Below, in pieces: positions 7,828 to 15,649 of a stretch of 64,000 bases of DNA; position 1 is the first letter of the stretch, and every line of letters starts with the position of its first letter. A program made the translations under genes and the position numbers. The stretch comes from Hyphomonadaceae bacterium UBA7672 (GTDB lineage: Bacteria; Pseudomonadota; Alphaproteobacteria; Caulobacterales; Hyphomonadaceae), in the NCBI GenBank assembly GCA_002483135.1, contig DLHI01000007.1, positions 248,001 through 312,000 on the forward strand, in the 5' to 3' direction. The notes below the pieces were generated by a model. That model made no database searches. It saw only the letters and a list, made by a program, of their open reading frames with translations, and was not told the DNA's origin.

Positions 7828-8907
7828 ATGACGACGAAACACCAGACCCTGCTGCTGCTGCCCGGCGATGGCATCGGCCCGGAAGTGACCGAGGAAGCGC
7901 GCCGGGTCGCTGCGCACGTGGCCCCCGACCTCCAGATGGAGGAAGCGTTCTTTGGCGGGGTTTCCTACGACAATTTCGGCACGCCGCTGACCGACGCGGT
8001 GATGGAGCGGGCGCACAAGGTCGACGCGATCCTGATGGGCGCGGTTGGCGGGCCCAAATGGGACAATGTCCCGCGCGACAAGCGGCCGGAGGCGGGCCTG
8101 CTGCGCATCCGCAAGGAGCTGGACGTCTACGCCAACCTGCGCCCCGCCTTCTGCTTCCCTGCCCTAGCTGGCGCATCGGCGCTGAAGCCGGAGCTGGTCG
8201 AAGGCCTCGACATCATGATCGTGCGCGAGCTGACCTCGGGCGTCTATTTCGGCCAGCCGAAAACGATCGAGACACTGCCCAATGGCGAACGGCGCGGCGT
8301 CGACACGCAGAGCTACACGACCAGCGAGATCCGCCGTGTGGCGGCGCGCGCGTTCGAGCTGGCGCGTGGACGCAAGCGCAACAGCAAGTTCGCCGGCGTG
8401 CTGTCGTGCGAAAAATCCAACGTGATGGATTCCGGGCTGCTCTGGCGCGAGGAAGTGACGAAGCTGCACGCCGAGCAGTACAGCGATGTGAAGCTCGATC
8501 ACATGCTGGCGGACGCGGCCGCCATGCACCTGGTGAGGGCGCCCAAGGACATCAACGTGCTGCTGGCCGACAACCTGTTCGGCGACATTCTCTCGGACGA
8601 GGCGTCAATGCTGACGGGCTCGATCGGCATGCTGCCGTCCGCCTCGCTGGGCGAGCCGGGCACGCCCGGTCTCTACGAGCCGGTGCACGGCTCAGCGCCG
8701 GACATCGCAGGCAAGGGCATCGCCAACCCGATCGCAGCGATCCTCTCGCTCGAGATGGTGATGCGCTGGAGCCTTGGCCGCGCCAACGTCGCTGATCGCA
8801 TCTTCGCAGCGGTCGACAGGGCGCTGCAGGACGGGGCGCGCACCGCCGATATCGGCGGCTCGATGAGCACGCGCCAGATGACGGACGCGATCCTGAAGCA
8901 TCTCTGA
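7828..8907 (+). CDS. leuB: 3-isopropylmalate dehydrogenase
   Basis: LeuB oxidises and decarboxylates 3-isopropylmalate to 2-oxoisocaproate with NAD+, the third step of leucine synthesis. The 359-residue protein has the N-terminal GDGIGPEV, the substrate-binding RxxxxLxxxxxxR region (LLRIRKELDVYANLRP), the Mg2+/substrate segment DNLFGDILSDEASML and the NAD-binding YEPVHGSAPDIAGKGIANP. All key Asp and Arg residues appear in place. It is 3.2 kb from leuD and has no leu gene directly beside it. Confidence 0.97.
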   Translation: MTTKHQTLLLLPGDGIGPEVTEEARRVAAHVAPDLQMEEAFFGGVSYDNFGTPLTDAVMERAHKVDAILMGAVGGPKWDNVPRDKRPEAGLLRIRKELDVYANLRPAFCFPALAGASALKPELVEGLDIMIVRELTSGVYFGQPKTIETLPNGERRGVDTQSYTTSEIRRVAARAFELARGRKRNSKFAGVLSCEKSNVMDSGLLWREEVTKLHAEQYSDVKLDHMLADAAAMHLVRAPKDINVLLADNLFGDILSDEASMLTGSIGMLPSASLGEPGTPGLYEPVHGSAPDIAGKGIANPIAAILSLEMVMRWSLGRANVADRIFAAVDRALQDGARTADIGGSMSTRQMTDAILKHL

Positions 8908-8984
8908 GGCGGGCGATCCGGACGAATTCCGACTCGACTCGCAAGTCGATACAGAGTAGAACATATCATGAACTTTGAGGCGCC

Positions 8985-9329
8985 ATGATGACCCACCTGA
9001 AGATCAACTATGTCGAACTCGCCAGCCGGGACATCGGCGCCACCAAGGGCTTTCTCGCGAAGGCGTTCGGCTGGGAATACGCAGACTATGGCCCCGAGTA
9101 TCAGTCCTTCACCAATGCCGGCATTGACGGCGGCATCTTCCAGAACACGGACGACATCCTGAAGGCGCCGCTCGTTGTACTGAAGGCGGAGGATCTCGCC
9201 GAGGCGGAGAAGGCCGTGAAGCTGGCTGGCGGCGTCATCACTCAGCCGCCCTTCAGCTTTCCGGGCGGACGTCGCTTCCACTTCCGCGAACCAGGCGGCA
9301 ATGAGATGGCGGTGTGGAGCGAGACATAG
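8985..9329 (+). CDS. Single-domain VOC-family protein
   Basis: This 113-114-residue protein is a VOC-fold protein of the PhnB/glyoxalase-like type (LKINYVELASRDIGATKGFLAKAFGWEYADYGPEY at the N-terminus, FHFREPGGNEMAVWSE at the end). The final Glu of NEMAVW is the usual metal ligand. Two ATG codons occur in tandem at 8985 and 8988; a GAGG site 4 and 7 bases upstream respectively favours the second. No catalytic role can be assigned. It probably shares a transcript with the next gene, which starts 24 bases on. Confidence 0.82.
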   Translation: MMTHLKINYVELASRDIGATKGFLAKAFGWEYADYGPEYQSFTNAGIDGGIFQNTDDILKAPLVVLKAEDLAEAEKAVKLAGGVITQPPFSFPGGRRFHFREPGGNEMAVWSET

Positions 9330-9353
9330 CTCCGCAGGCCGGCGGAGACTTTC

Positions 9354-9851
9354 ATGGCGCTGAGGATGATCGAGGGCCAGGTCGAAGAGCTGGGCCCGTC
9401 GACGCCGCTGGTCGCCGAGGCGGGTCCGACAGGCACGTTATGGGCCTTCGTGACATTCAGCCAGCGAAAGCGCCGTCCGGTGACGCTCGAAAAGGTGGTC
9501 GCCGACCCAGCGATCGGCGCGCGCCTTGTCCCGAAGCAGGCAGGGCGGTTCGCCTTCTACTCGCATGATGGGCAGTGGATCTCTTGTGGATTTGCAGGAA
9601 GCGATGGCGGGATCGCGCTGGCTACGCTGGCAAGCGACCCGGCGGCGATTGCGGCGGATACGATCCGGCTCCCCGCCAAGCGGAAGATGTTCTGGGGCAT
9701 CGTGCTCATCCCGACGATCATCGGCCTGTTCTTTGCCGTCGACATGATCAGGACGGCGCGCAGGACGCTGCGAGATAACCCGGCTCCAAGGCGGCCGAGC
9801 GATGCGCGTGTGACGCGGGCGCTAAAAGGCCAGTTCTTCTGGCCGCTCTAG
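9354..9851 (+). CDS. Hypothetical protein with one C-terminal membrane segment
   Basis: I do not recognise this 165-residue protein. The first 110 residues are soluble and mixed alpha/beta (IEGQVEELGPSTPLVAEAG, TGTLWAFVTFSQRKRRPV). A single membrane segment follows (MFWGIVLIPTIIGLFFAVDMI, about 111-131) and then a basic Arg/Pro-rich tail. The topology suggests a tail-proximal anchor with the short basic tail in the cytoplasm. It ends four bases before the convergent SnoaL-like gene. Confidence 0.65.
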   Translation: MALRMIEGQVEELGPSTPLVAEAGPTGTLWAFVTFSQRKRRPVTLEKVVADPAIGARLVPKQAGRFAFYSHDGQWISCGFAGSDGGIALATLASDPAAIAADTIRLPAKRKMFWGIVLIPTIIGLFFAVDMIRTARRTLRDNPAPRRPSDARVTRALKGQFFWPL

Positions 9852-9854
9852 CCC

Positions 9855-10232
9855 TCAGCTGTAGTCGCAAATCCGGGTAAACTTGTCGTCGCGAGTCTCG
9901 AACAGGGTAGCTCCGCGGATCGAGACGTGCTCGCCGGGGCGGACATAGTTGCCAAGTTCCGCCGCCGCGACGCCGGAAAACACGGTTTCGGCCGCAGCTT
10001 TCTCGCCATCGACCAGGATGCTCACCAGCTCGTGCCGGCGCTCGCGGAAAGCGCGGGTTGTCGCCTCGATCACTTCGCGCATCTCGTCCTTGCCGTTTAG
10101 TCGCATGGCGCCCCCGGGGTTGCTGACCGTCTCAAACACCACATCCTCGGCGCAGCAATCGAGCATGCCGTCCACGTCGTTGGCGTTGTAGTGCTCCACA
10201 TAGCGCCGGACGATGGCGGCAATGTCGGACAT
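9855..10232 (-). CDS. SnoaL/NTF2-like protein
   Basis: This 125-residue protein has the NTF2-like cone fold signature: an N-terminal helix IAAIVRRYVEHYNANDVDGMLDCCAEDVVFE, then VRPGEHVSIRGATLFETRDDKFTRICDYS, typical of the SnoaL/ketosteroid-isomerase-like group. Members act as isomerases, hydrolases or ligand binders, and this one cannot be placed further. I chose MSDIAAIV because an AGGAG site lies just upstream; a longer frame adds 25 Arg/Pro-rich codons. Confidence 0.82.
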   Translation of the reverse strand: MSDIAAIVRRYVEHYNANDVDGMLDCCAEDVVFETVSNPGGAMRLNGKDEMREVIEATTRAFRERRHELVSILVDGEKAAAETVFSGVAAAELGNYVRPGEHVSIRGATLFETRDDKFTRICDYS

Positions 10233-10438
10233 GACGTCTCCTGTGGCGCGCGGCTGCGCGGGTTTGTCGTCAGCATGCGGGGGCTGGCGCCGAACCCTCA
10301 CGCCCATTAGACGCTACTGGCCCCCCTCGCATGAAGCGGATGCCGATATCATATACGGCGCGTTGGGGTGCTGCGGCCAAGTATCCGCGAGAATGTGACG
10401 ACATGACGACCGGCGACCCGCCGGCAGGGAGTATTTCG

Positions 10439-11473
10439 ATGGCGCCAAAGGTCGCAGTTCTGGGCGCAACCGGCATGGTCGGTCGCGAAATCCTCAGCAT
10501 CATGGCCGAGCGCGGGGTGCCTGTCGCCAATGTGACGGCGCTGGCCTCGCGCAAGATGATCGGCGCAGAGGTCAGCTATGGCGATTCAACGCTGAAGGCG
10601 AAGGACGTCGACGAGTTCGATTTCACCAAAGTCCATGTGTGCATCATGGCCACGGGCGACGCTCCCGCGCGCAAGTATGGCAACGCCATTTCGGCCACCG
10701 GCTGCGTCGTGATCGATACATCACGCGCCTTCCGCTCCGACCCGCAGACGCCGCTTGTCGTCCCCGAGGTGAACGCAGACGCCATCGACGGATACACGCG
10801 GCGCAACATCGTCGCCGTGCCCGATGGCGCGACGGCGCAGCTGGTGCGCGTGCTGAAGCCGCTGCACGACGCAGCCGGCGTCGCGCGGGTGGTTGTGGCG
10901 ACCTATCAGTCGGTTTCGGGCGAGGGCCAGCGCGCCATCGACGAGTTGTGGACGCAGACCAAGGGCATCTATGTGAACCAGAGCCCGGAACCCAAGGAGT
11001 TCCCGCGCCAGATCGCCTTCAACGTCATCCCGTCAATCGACGAAGTGATGGATGACGGCTTCACCGAAGAGGAATGGCGCATCGCCGCCGAAACCCGCAA
11101 GATCATCGACAACGACATCCAGGTGGTGGCGACCTGCGTGCGCGTGCCGACCTTCGTCAGCGTCGGCGAGGCGGTGCATGTCGAGATGGCCGAGCCCCTC
11201 CCCGCCGCCGAGGCCCGCACCCTCCTCCGCGAGGCGCCGGGCCTGCTGCTGATCGACCGGCGGGAAGAAGAAGACGGCTATGAAACGCCGATTGGCGCGG
11301 TCGGCGAATGGGCGACCTATGTCTGCCGCGTGCGTGACGATCCGACGGTCGAGAACGGCCTCGCCATGTGGATCGTCGCCGACGACCTGCGCAACGGCGC
11401 AGCCATGCTGGCGGTCCAGTGCCTGGAGCTTCTGCAGAATCGGGGGGCTTTCTCGAAAGCTCTGCCTGCCTAG
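10439..11473 (+). CDS. asd: Aspartate-semialdehyde dehydrogenase homologue lacking catalytic Cys and His
   Basis: The 344-residue protein aligns by eye along its full length with the alphaproteobacterial Asd family: VAVLGATGMVGREIL (NADP site), DTSRAFRSDPQTPLVVPEVN, LKPLHDAAGVARVVVATYQSVSG, ELWTQTKGIYV, IAFNVIPSIDEVMDDGFTEEEW, and CVRVPTFV. Asd makes aspartate semialdehyde for lysine, threonine and methionine. However, the NPNCST active-site segment reads VPDGAT, so the nucleophilic Cys is Gly130, and the GHSEAV segment reads SVGEAV, so the catalytic His is Val242. Gln157 and Arg235 remain. It is therefore probably a pseudoenzyme or has a new activity. ATG 10439 is favoured by AGGGAG seven bases upstream. 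Confidence 0.88.
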   Translation: MAPKVAVLGATGMVGREILSIMAERGVPVANVTALASRKMIGAEVSYGDSTLKAKDVDEFDFTKVHVCIMATGDAPARKYGNAISATGCVVIDTSRAFRSDPQTPLVVPEVNADAIDGYTRRNIVAVPDGATAQLVRVLKPLHDAAGVARVVVATYQSVSGEGQRAIDELWTQTKGIYVNQSPEPKEFPRQIAFNVIPSIDEVMDDGFTEEEWRIAAETRKIIDNDIQVVATCVRVPTFVSVGEAVHVEMAEPLPAAEARTLLREAPGLLLIDRREEEDGYETPIGAVGEWATYVCRVRDDPTVENGLAMWIVADDLRNGAAMLAVQCLELLQNRGAFSKALPA

Positions 11474-11554
11474 GAGAAAATCTCCGGACCGGTTGAGAAA
11501 CTATCGTCGGGCGGCCCGGTTACGCGGCCGTGCGAACGGGCCTATCTAGCCCGC

Positions 11555-12448
11555 ATGCCGAAGAATGCTGACATAAGAAGCGGCCTGTTCGCCGCGATGG
11601 CGGCCTACGGCCTGTGGGGCTTCCTGCCCCTGTACTTCCAGTTCCTGGGAGACATGCCGCCGCTGGTGATCCTGGCGCATCGCATCCTGTGGTCTGTTCC
11701 CACTGCGCTGATCCTTGTGATCGCGGCTGGGAAATGGGCGGAGTTTTCGGGCCTGCTCCGGCGACCTCAAATGCTCCTGACGCTGCTCGCCTCAAGCCTC
11801 GCGATCGCTACCAACTGGACGATCTACATCTGGGCGGTGACCAACAATCGGATCCTGGAAGGCAGTCTCGGCTACTACATAAATCCGCTGATCGTTTTCC
11901 TGTTTGCCGCCATGTTCTTTGGAGAGCGGTTCAGGCCGCTGCAGCTGGTGGCCGTGGGCCTTGCCGCAGCCGGCGTCATCAACCAGACGCTGGTGGTGGG
12001 CGCGTTTCCGTGGGTGTCCCTGTCGCTGGCCATTTCGTTTGCGATCTATGGCGCAGTTCGCAAGACGACGGCGGTGGACAGCCGCGTGGGTTTCGGCGCG
12101 GAGGCGCTGCTGCTGGCGCCGGCCGCCCTGCTCTATCTCACGTTTTTCCTGCCCGAAGGCGTCCACGCGTTCGGCTCCGGCGATCCCGGGCTGATTGCAC
12201 TGCTGGTGCTGGCCGGACCGCTCACAGCGACGCCGCTGATCCTGTTCGCGATCGGGGCGCGGCGCCTGCGCCTGTCGACAATCGGCATTCTTCAGTACAT
12301 CGCGCCCAGCGTTCAGTTCGGGATTGCGCTCGCGATGGGCGAGACATTCACCCCGGGCCATGCCGTGACTTTCGGCCTGATCTGGGCCGGCGTGGTGCTG
12401 TTCACGCTGGCCGGCCGCCAGCCGCGCGCAACGGTAACCGCTGACTGA
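11555..12448 (+). CDS. rarD: RarD-like EamA-family transporter
   Basis: This 297-residue, ten-segment membrane protein belongs to the drug/metabolite transporter superfamily, RarD branch. Hallmarks are GLFAAMAAYGLWGFLPLYFQFL at the N-terminus, AHRILWSVP, NWTIYIWAVTNNRILEGSLGYYINPL and the IGILQYIAPSVQFGIAL segment near the C-terminus; the SLGYYINPL block is particularly typical. RarD proteins are predicted permeases (chloramphenicol-sensitivity annotation), with substrates undetermined. A hairpin follows the stop. Confidence 0.9.
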   Translation: MPKNADIRSGLFAAMAAYGLWGFLPLYFQFLGDMPPLVILAHRILWSVPTALILVIAAGKWAEFSGLLRRPQMLLTLLASSLAIATNWTIYIWAVTNNRILEGSLGYYINPLIVFLFAAMFFGERFRPLQLVAVGLAAAGVINQTLVVGAFPWVSLSLAISFAIYGAVRKTTAVDSRVGFGAEALLLAPAALLYLTFFLPEGVHAFGSGDPGLIALLVLAGPLTATPLILFAIGARRLRLSTIGILQYIAPSVQFGIALAMGETFTPGHAVTFGLIWAGVVLFTLAGRQPRATVTAD

Positions 12449-12455
12449 AAGAAAA

Positions 12456-12484
12456 AGCCCCGCAACGATGGAACGTGCGGGGCT
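12456..12484 (+). terminator. GC-rich hairpin after rarD
   Basis: A stem of AGCCCCGCA and TGCGGGGCT, extended by ACG/CGT around a short loop, begins eight bases after the rarD stop. The U-tract is missing on plus, but a run of A before the stem would give Us in the opposite direction. Confidence 0.55.
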
Positions 12485-12789
12485 CGAAGGTTTGCCATGC
12501 GAAGTCGCGAAGAGCGATTTCGCAGATCATGTCGCAAGCCCCGCGCCGATCCGGAAACCCCGCGTTTACCTAAAGTTACCAGCATTTTCGTGGGGCCGCC
12601 TCAAATCGGGAAGGGTGTTCTTAAGGAATCTGCCCGAGAATCGCACAGCACGAGTTTCAGCTGTGTATTTCCCCTAGGTCGGAGAAATGCGGGGTTGAGC
12701 AATAAGACGCGGGAAACCTTGCGTGTGATCTACAGCGGCCAACCACGCCGCGGGGGCGTAAAGTAGATTTACGAGGTTGAGGGCAGGAT
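12485..12789. other. Intergenic region upstream of the Hpt gene
   Basis: These 305 bases hold no supported gene; the short frames lack protein-like composition. The last 35 bases contain an inverted repeat described separately. The stretch around 12555-12680 is less GC-rich than its surroundings and could hold a promoter or small RNA, but I see no structure that settles it. Confidence 0.45.
12757..12773. promoter_or_regulatory. Inverted repeat before the Hpt gene
   Basis: The perfect repeat CGTAAA-N5-TTTACG lies 16 bases upstream of the Hpt start codon, overlapping the likely 5' untranslated region. It could be a regulator site or a small RNA stem. Confidence 0.35.
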
Positions 12790-13176
12790 ATGAGCGCAGC
12801 AAACGATCCAACCGCGTCGCCCGAATGGGAAGCCGCCCGCCTCGAATGGTGGCAGCAGACCAAGGGCGAACTGGAGCGCCTGCAACAGGCCGTGAACGGC
12901 GCGACACCCGGATCGCTGCAGCTGGAAACCATCTATGCCCCGATGCACGACATGGCGGGCCTTGCTGGCGTCCTTGGCTATCCGCTGCTCGGCAAGATCG
13001 CACGCGGCCTCATTGAGACGCTGCGCAAGGGCGCAAATCCGCTGGACGAGAAGATGCTGATGGTCGCCAAGGCGCACCTCGCCGCCCTCGTCGCCCTTCA
13101 CGCCAAGGATGTGCGCGGTGAAGGCGGACCGGCGGGCGTCGCCGTCATGGCCAAGCTGGCTTCGATCCACGCCTGA
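12790..13176 (+). CDS. Hpt-domain (histidine phosphotransfer) protein
   Basis: This 128-residue helical protein has the histidine-phosphotransfer motif: MHDMAGLAGVLGYPLLGKI at residues 52-70, with His53 the predicted phosphorylated residue. It resembles alphaproteobacterial single-domain Hpt proteins, which carry HDIxGxGGTFGYPL. The Lys or Gly-rich position two after His is Ala here (HDMAG), which is not essential. Such proteins relay phosphate between hybrid kinases and response regulators; the partners are not nearby. A GAGGGCAGG site precedes ATG 12790. Confidence 0.75.
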   Translation: MSAANDPTASPEWEAARLEWWQQTKGELERLQQAVNGATPGSLQLETIYAPMHDMAGLAGVLGYPLLGKIARGLIETLRKGANPLDEKMLMVAKAHLAALVALHAKDVRGEGGPAGVAVMAKLASIHA

Positions 13177-13271
13177 CCCCGCCCGGCAGGGCGCCCCTTG
13201 CCCCGCCTGCAAAACATCGTAATGCCTGAAACGTCTTCTCCTGCTGTTTTCGGGGGGAGCGAAGGCGCGGC

Positions 13272-13991
13272 ATGGCGGGTCTGACCTATTTCGCAATCGG
13301 CGATGTGCACGGCGAGGCACGCAAGCTCGACGAGCTGCACGGCGCCATCCTCGACCGCATCGCGTTCGAGGGCGGGCCGGCGCGTATTGTCCATCTCGGC
13401 GACTATGTTGATCGCGGCCCCGATACGAAGGGGGTGATCGAGCGCGTCATGGCGCTGGAGGCGCGATTCAGGAATGACCCGGTGATCAGCGTCCTGTCGC
13501 TGAAGGGCAATCACGAGCAGATGTTGCTCGACGCCTATGATGGCGGCCCTGATGAAGGCGGCTGGTGGGCGCAGGGCGGCTCTGAAGCGGCAGACAGCTA
13601 TGCCGGCGGATCAGGACGCGGCGGCGTGGACTGGCGCGAGACCATACCGGCCGAGCACATCACATGGATGCGCGGCCTTGAAACGATCCACCACGACACC
13701 GACCGCAGGCTGGTATTCGTTCACGCCGGTATCGAGCCGGCAACCTTCCCCGGCGAGGCGCTTGAGACCTATCTGTGGACACGCTCGCCGCGGTTCTTCA
13801 ACGACGAGACCTGGCCCGACCGCGACATCCTGCAGGGGCTGACCGTGATCCACGGCCACACGCCGCGTAGCTTCCAACCCGAGGTCAAGGTCCGGCGCAT
13901 CAATGTCGATACGGGCGCCTGCTTTGGCGGCCCGCTGACCGCGGTGATGCTGAAGGAAGGCGAGGCTCCGCAGTTTCTGCGCGGGACCTAG
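13272..13991 (+). CDS. Metallophosphoesterase (PrpE/Ser-Thr phosphatase-like)
   Basis: This 239-residue protein has all metallophosphoesterase motifs in order: GDVHG (10-14), GDYVDRGPDT (about 43), LKGNHEQMLL (about 78), FVHAGIEP (about 153) and HGHTPRS (about 194). The set supplies the two-metal centre. It resembles cytosolic bacterial Ser/Thr phosphatases and diadenosine-tetraphosphatase-like enzymes; the substrate cannot be decided. A GGGGGAG site lies upstream. Its stop codon shares CTAG with the stop of the convergent serine hydrolase. Confidence 0.92.
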   Translation: MAGLTYFAIGDVHGEARKLDELHGAILDRIAFEGGPARIVHLGDYVDRGPDTKGVIERVMALEARFRNDPVISVLSLKGNHEQMLLDAYDGGPDEGGWWAQGGSEAADSYAGGSGRGGVDWRETIPAEHITWMRGLETIHHDTDRRLVFVHAGIEPATFPGEALETYLWTRSPRFFNDETWPDRDILQGLTVIHGHTPRSFQPEVKVRRINVDTGACFGGPLTAVMLKEGEAPQFLRGT

Positions 13992-15103
13992 AGACAACCA
14001 TAAAGCGCATCGATGATACGCGAGCGGCGCGCGTCTTCGAGCAGGTGCGTGCCCTGGCGGTTCATGATGTAGGCGCCGGAAAGCCCGTTGTCGGGGTCGC
14101 CGAATGCGCCCGAGCCGCCCCATCCTGAATGGCACAGCGTTTCCGGATTGGGCCCGTAGATCAGCGGCAGGTTGCGCATCACGCCGGCCCCGAACGCAAC
14201 GCGACCGGGAAGCACCCGATCCTCACCGCGGACGCGCTCGCGCGTGAGTTCGTCCCATGTCACCGGAGCAAGGATACGCGCCTCGCCGATGCGCCCCTTC
14301 TGGGCGAAGGCCGAATAAAGTCGCGCCATGGCGACGGCTGTACCATGGCCATTCGCGGATGGGATTTCAGCGAGGCGCCATTGGGTCGATCCGCGCGGCG
14401 CGGCGGCCCACGGCGTCAGGAAAGCGGCGCGCGTCTCGGCGTTGCGATGTGGAAATTCGGCGGCGGCCTTCGGCTTCAGCAACTCGGCGACGCGGCCATG
14501 CTCGCGCTCGGGCAGGCCAATCCAGAAATCGATGTCGAGCGGCACGCAGATATCTTCGCGCAGGATGGTCCCGAGCGAGCGCGGCGAGACACGGCGCACC
14601 AGCTCAGCCGCGATGTAACCCCAGGTGAGCGGATGATAGCCCGAGCCCTCGCCTCTGCCCCACATCGGCGGCAGCTTGGCCAGTTCGGCCGCCAGCGCGA
14701 CTGGATCGAGCCACAGCGCCGGGTCGATGGGATCGGGAAAACCCGGCAGCCCGCCCTGATGCGACAGCGCCTCGGCCACGGTGATCGCGGATTTTCCGTT
14801 AGCCGCAAATTCGGGCCAGTAGTCAGCAACAGGCGCGTCATAGTCCAGCGCGCCGCGCTCGACGAGGCGCGCGACAATGAGCGCGCCGATAGGCTTGGTG
14901 GCCGAATAGACCGGGCACAGCGTGCGCTCGTCCCACGCCTGCGTTCCGGCGCGATCGGAGAAACCGCCGCGCAGGTCGACGATCAACTCATCGCCCAGCC
15001 AGGCGGCGAAGCTGGCGCCCTGCTCCAGCCCATCCGCAAAGTTCTGCGCGAACGCGTCGCGAACCGTGCTGAAACCTGCCGCTGTGAAGCCCGAAACTGT
15101 CAT
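13988..15103 (-). CDS. Serine hydrolase of the beta-lactamase class C / EstB type
   Basis: The 371-residue protein is a penicillin-binding-protein-fold serine hydrolase. CPVYSATKPIGALIV contains the SxxK catalytic pair (Ser67-Lys70). YHPLTWGYIAAELVRRVS supplies the second motif region with Tyr, and HSGWGGSGAFGDPDNGLSGAYIMN near the C-terminus replaces the KTG box with HSG-type residues as in esterases of this family. No signal peptide is visible, so it is probably a cytoplasmic esterase rather than a beta-lactamase. Confidence 0.88.
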   Translation of the reverse strand: MTVSGFTAAGFSTVRDAFAQNFADGLEQGASFAAWLGDELIVDLRGGFSDRAGTQAWDERTLCPVYSATKPIGALIVARLVERGALDYDAPVADYWPEFAANGKSAITVAEALSHQGGLPGFPDPIDPALWLDPVALAAELAKLPPMWGRGEGSGYHPLTWGYIAAELVRRVSPRSLGTILREDICVPLDIDFWIGLPEREHGRVAELLKPKAAAEFPHRNAETRAAFLTPWAAAPRGSTQWRLAEIPSANGHGTAVAMARLYSAFAQKGRIGEARILAPVTWDELTRERVRGEDRVLPGRVAFGAGVMRNLPLIYGPNPETLCHSGWGGSGAFGDPDNGLSGAYIMNRQGTHLLEDARRSRIIDALYGCL

Positions 15104-15187
15104 GGCCCCTCACATCCGCTGGCCGTCACCCAAGGTCAAGTTGCAGGACGTAAACAACCGGGTTCAACTGCACCAAGGGAGACCCGC

Positions 15188-15649
15188 ATGATCGAGATAA
15201 ACGGCATCGCGCATATCCAGATCACGGCGGGCCGCTATGACGTCGCCCGCGCCTTCTACATGCAGCTCCTGCCGTTTCTCGGCCTGAAGCAGGTGCTCGA
15301 CAATGAATATGGATACTACTGCGTGGGCGGCCGCACCGGCGTGCTGATTTCGCGGCCAGCGCCCGAGCATGAAGGCGAGCGTTTCGTGCAGCAGCGCGTG
15401 GGCCTGCATCATGTCTGTTTCCGGGCCCGCTCGCGCGGGGACATCGATGCGGCGCATGCGCTGGTGAAAACGCTGGGAGTTCCGATCATCCGCGCGCCGC
15501 AGGAAGACGGCTGGGCGCCGGGCTATTATTCGATCCTGTTCGAGGACCCCGATGGCGTGCGGCTGGAGATCAACTTCGTGCCGGGCAAGGGCGTGTTCGA
15601 CACGGAAGAGAAAGTCGTGAACCCGGTCTATCCGCGGTCGCCGGTCTAG
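15188..15649 (+). CDS. VOC-family protein
   Basis: A 153-residue glyoxalase/bleomycin-resistance-fold protein: INGIAHIQITAGRYDVARAFYMQLLPFLGLKQV at the start, GLHHVCFRARSRGDIDAAHALV in the middle, and YYSILFEDPDGVRLEINFVPG at the end. The metal-ligand pattern His8, His (HHVCF) and the final Glu (LEINF) is intact, so metal-dependent catalysis is plausible. ATG 15188 has AAGGGAG upstream; a much longer frame running through the neighbouring antisense region is not coding. It shares CTAG with the convergent pyridoxal kinase stop. Confidence 0.87.
   Translation: MIEINGIAHIQITAGRYDVARAFYMQLLPFLGLKQVLDNEYGYYCVGGRTGVLISRPAPEHEGERFVQQRVGLHHVCFRARSRGDIDAAHALVKTLGVPIIRAPQEDGWAPGYYSILFEDPDGVRLEINFVPGKGVFDTEEKVVNPVYPRSPV

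Noticed and set aside
10439..11473. Asd defect explained by a frameshift
   Set aside because: Conserved text on both sides of each changed residue stays in the same frame, so only substitutions are involved.
14129..15187. Upstream 353 codons of the long frame ending in the VOC gene at 15649
   Set aside because: This part lies opposite the serine hydrolase and has no family features; a good ribosome binding site and family start occur at 15188.
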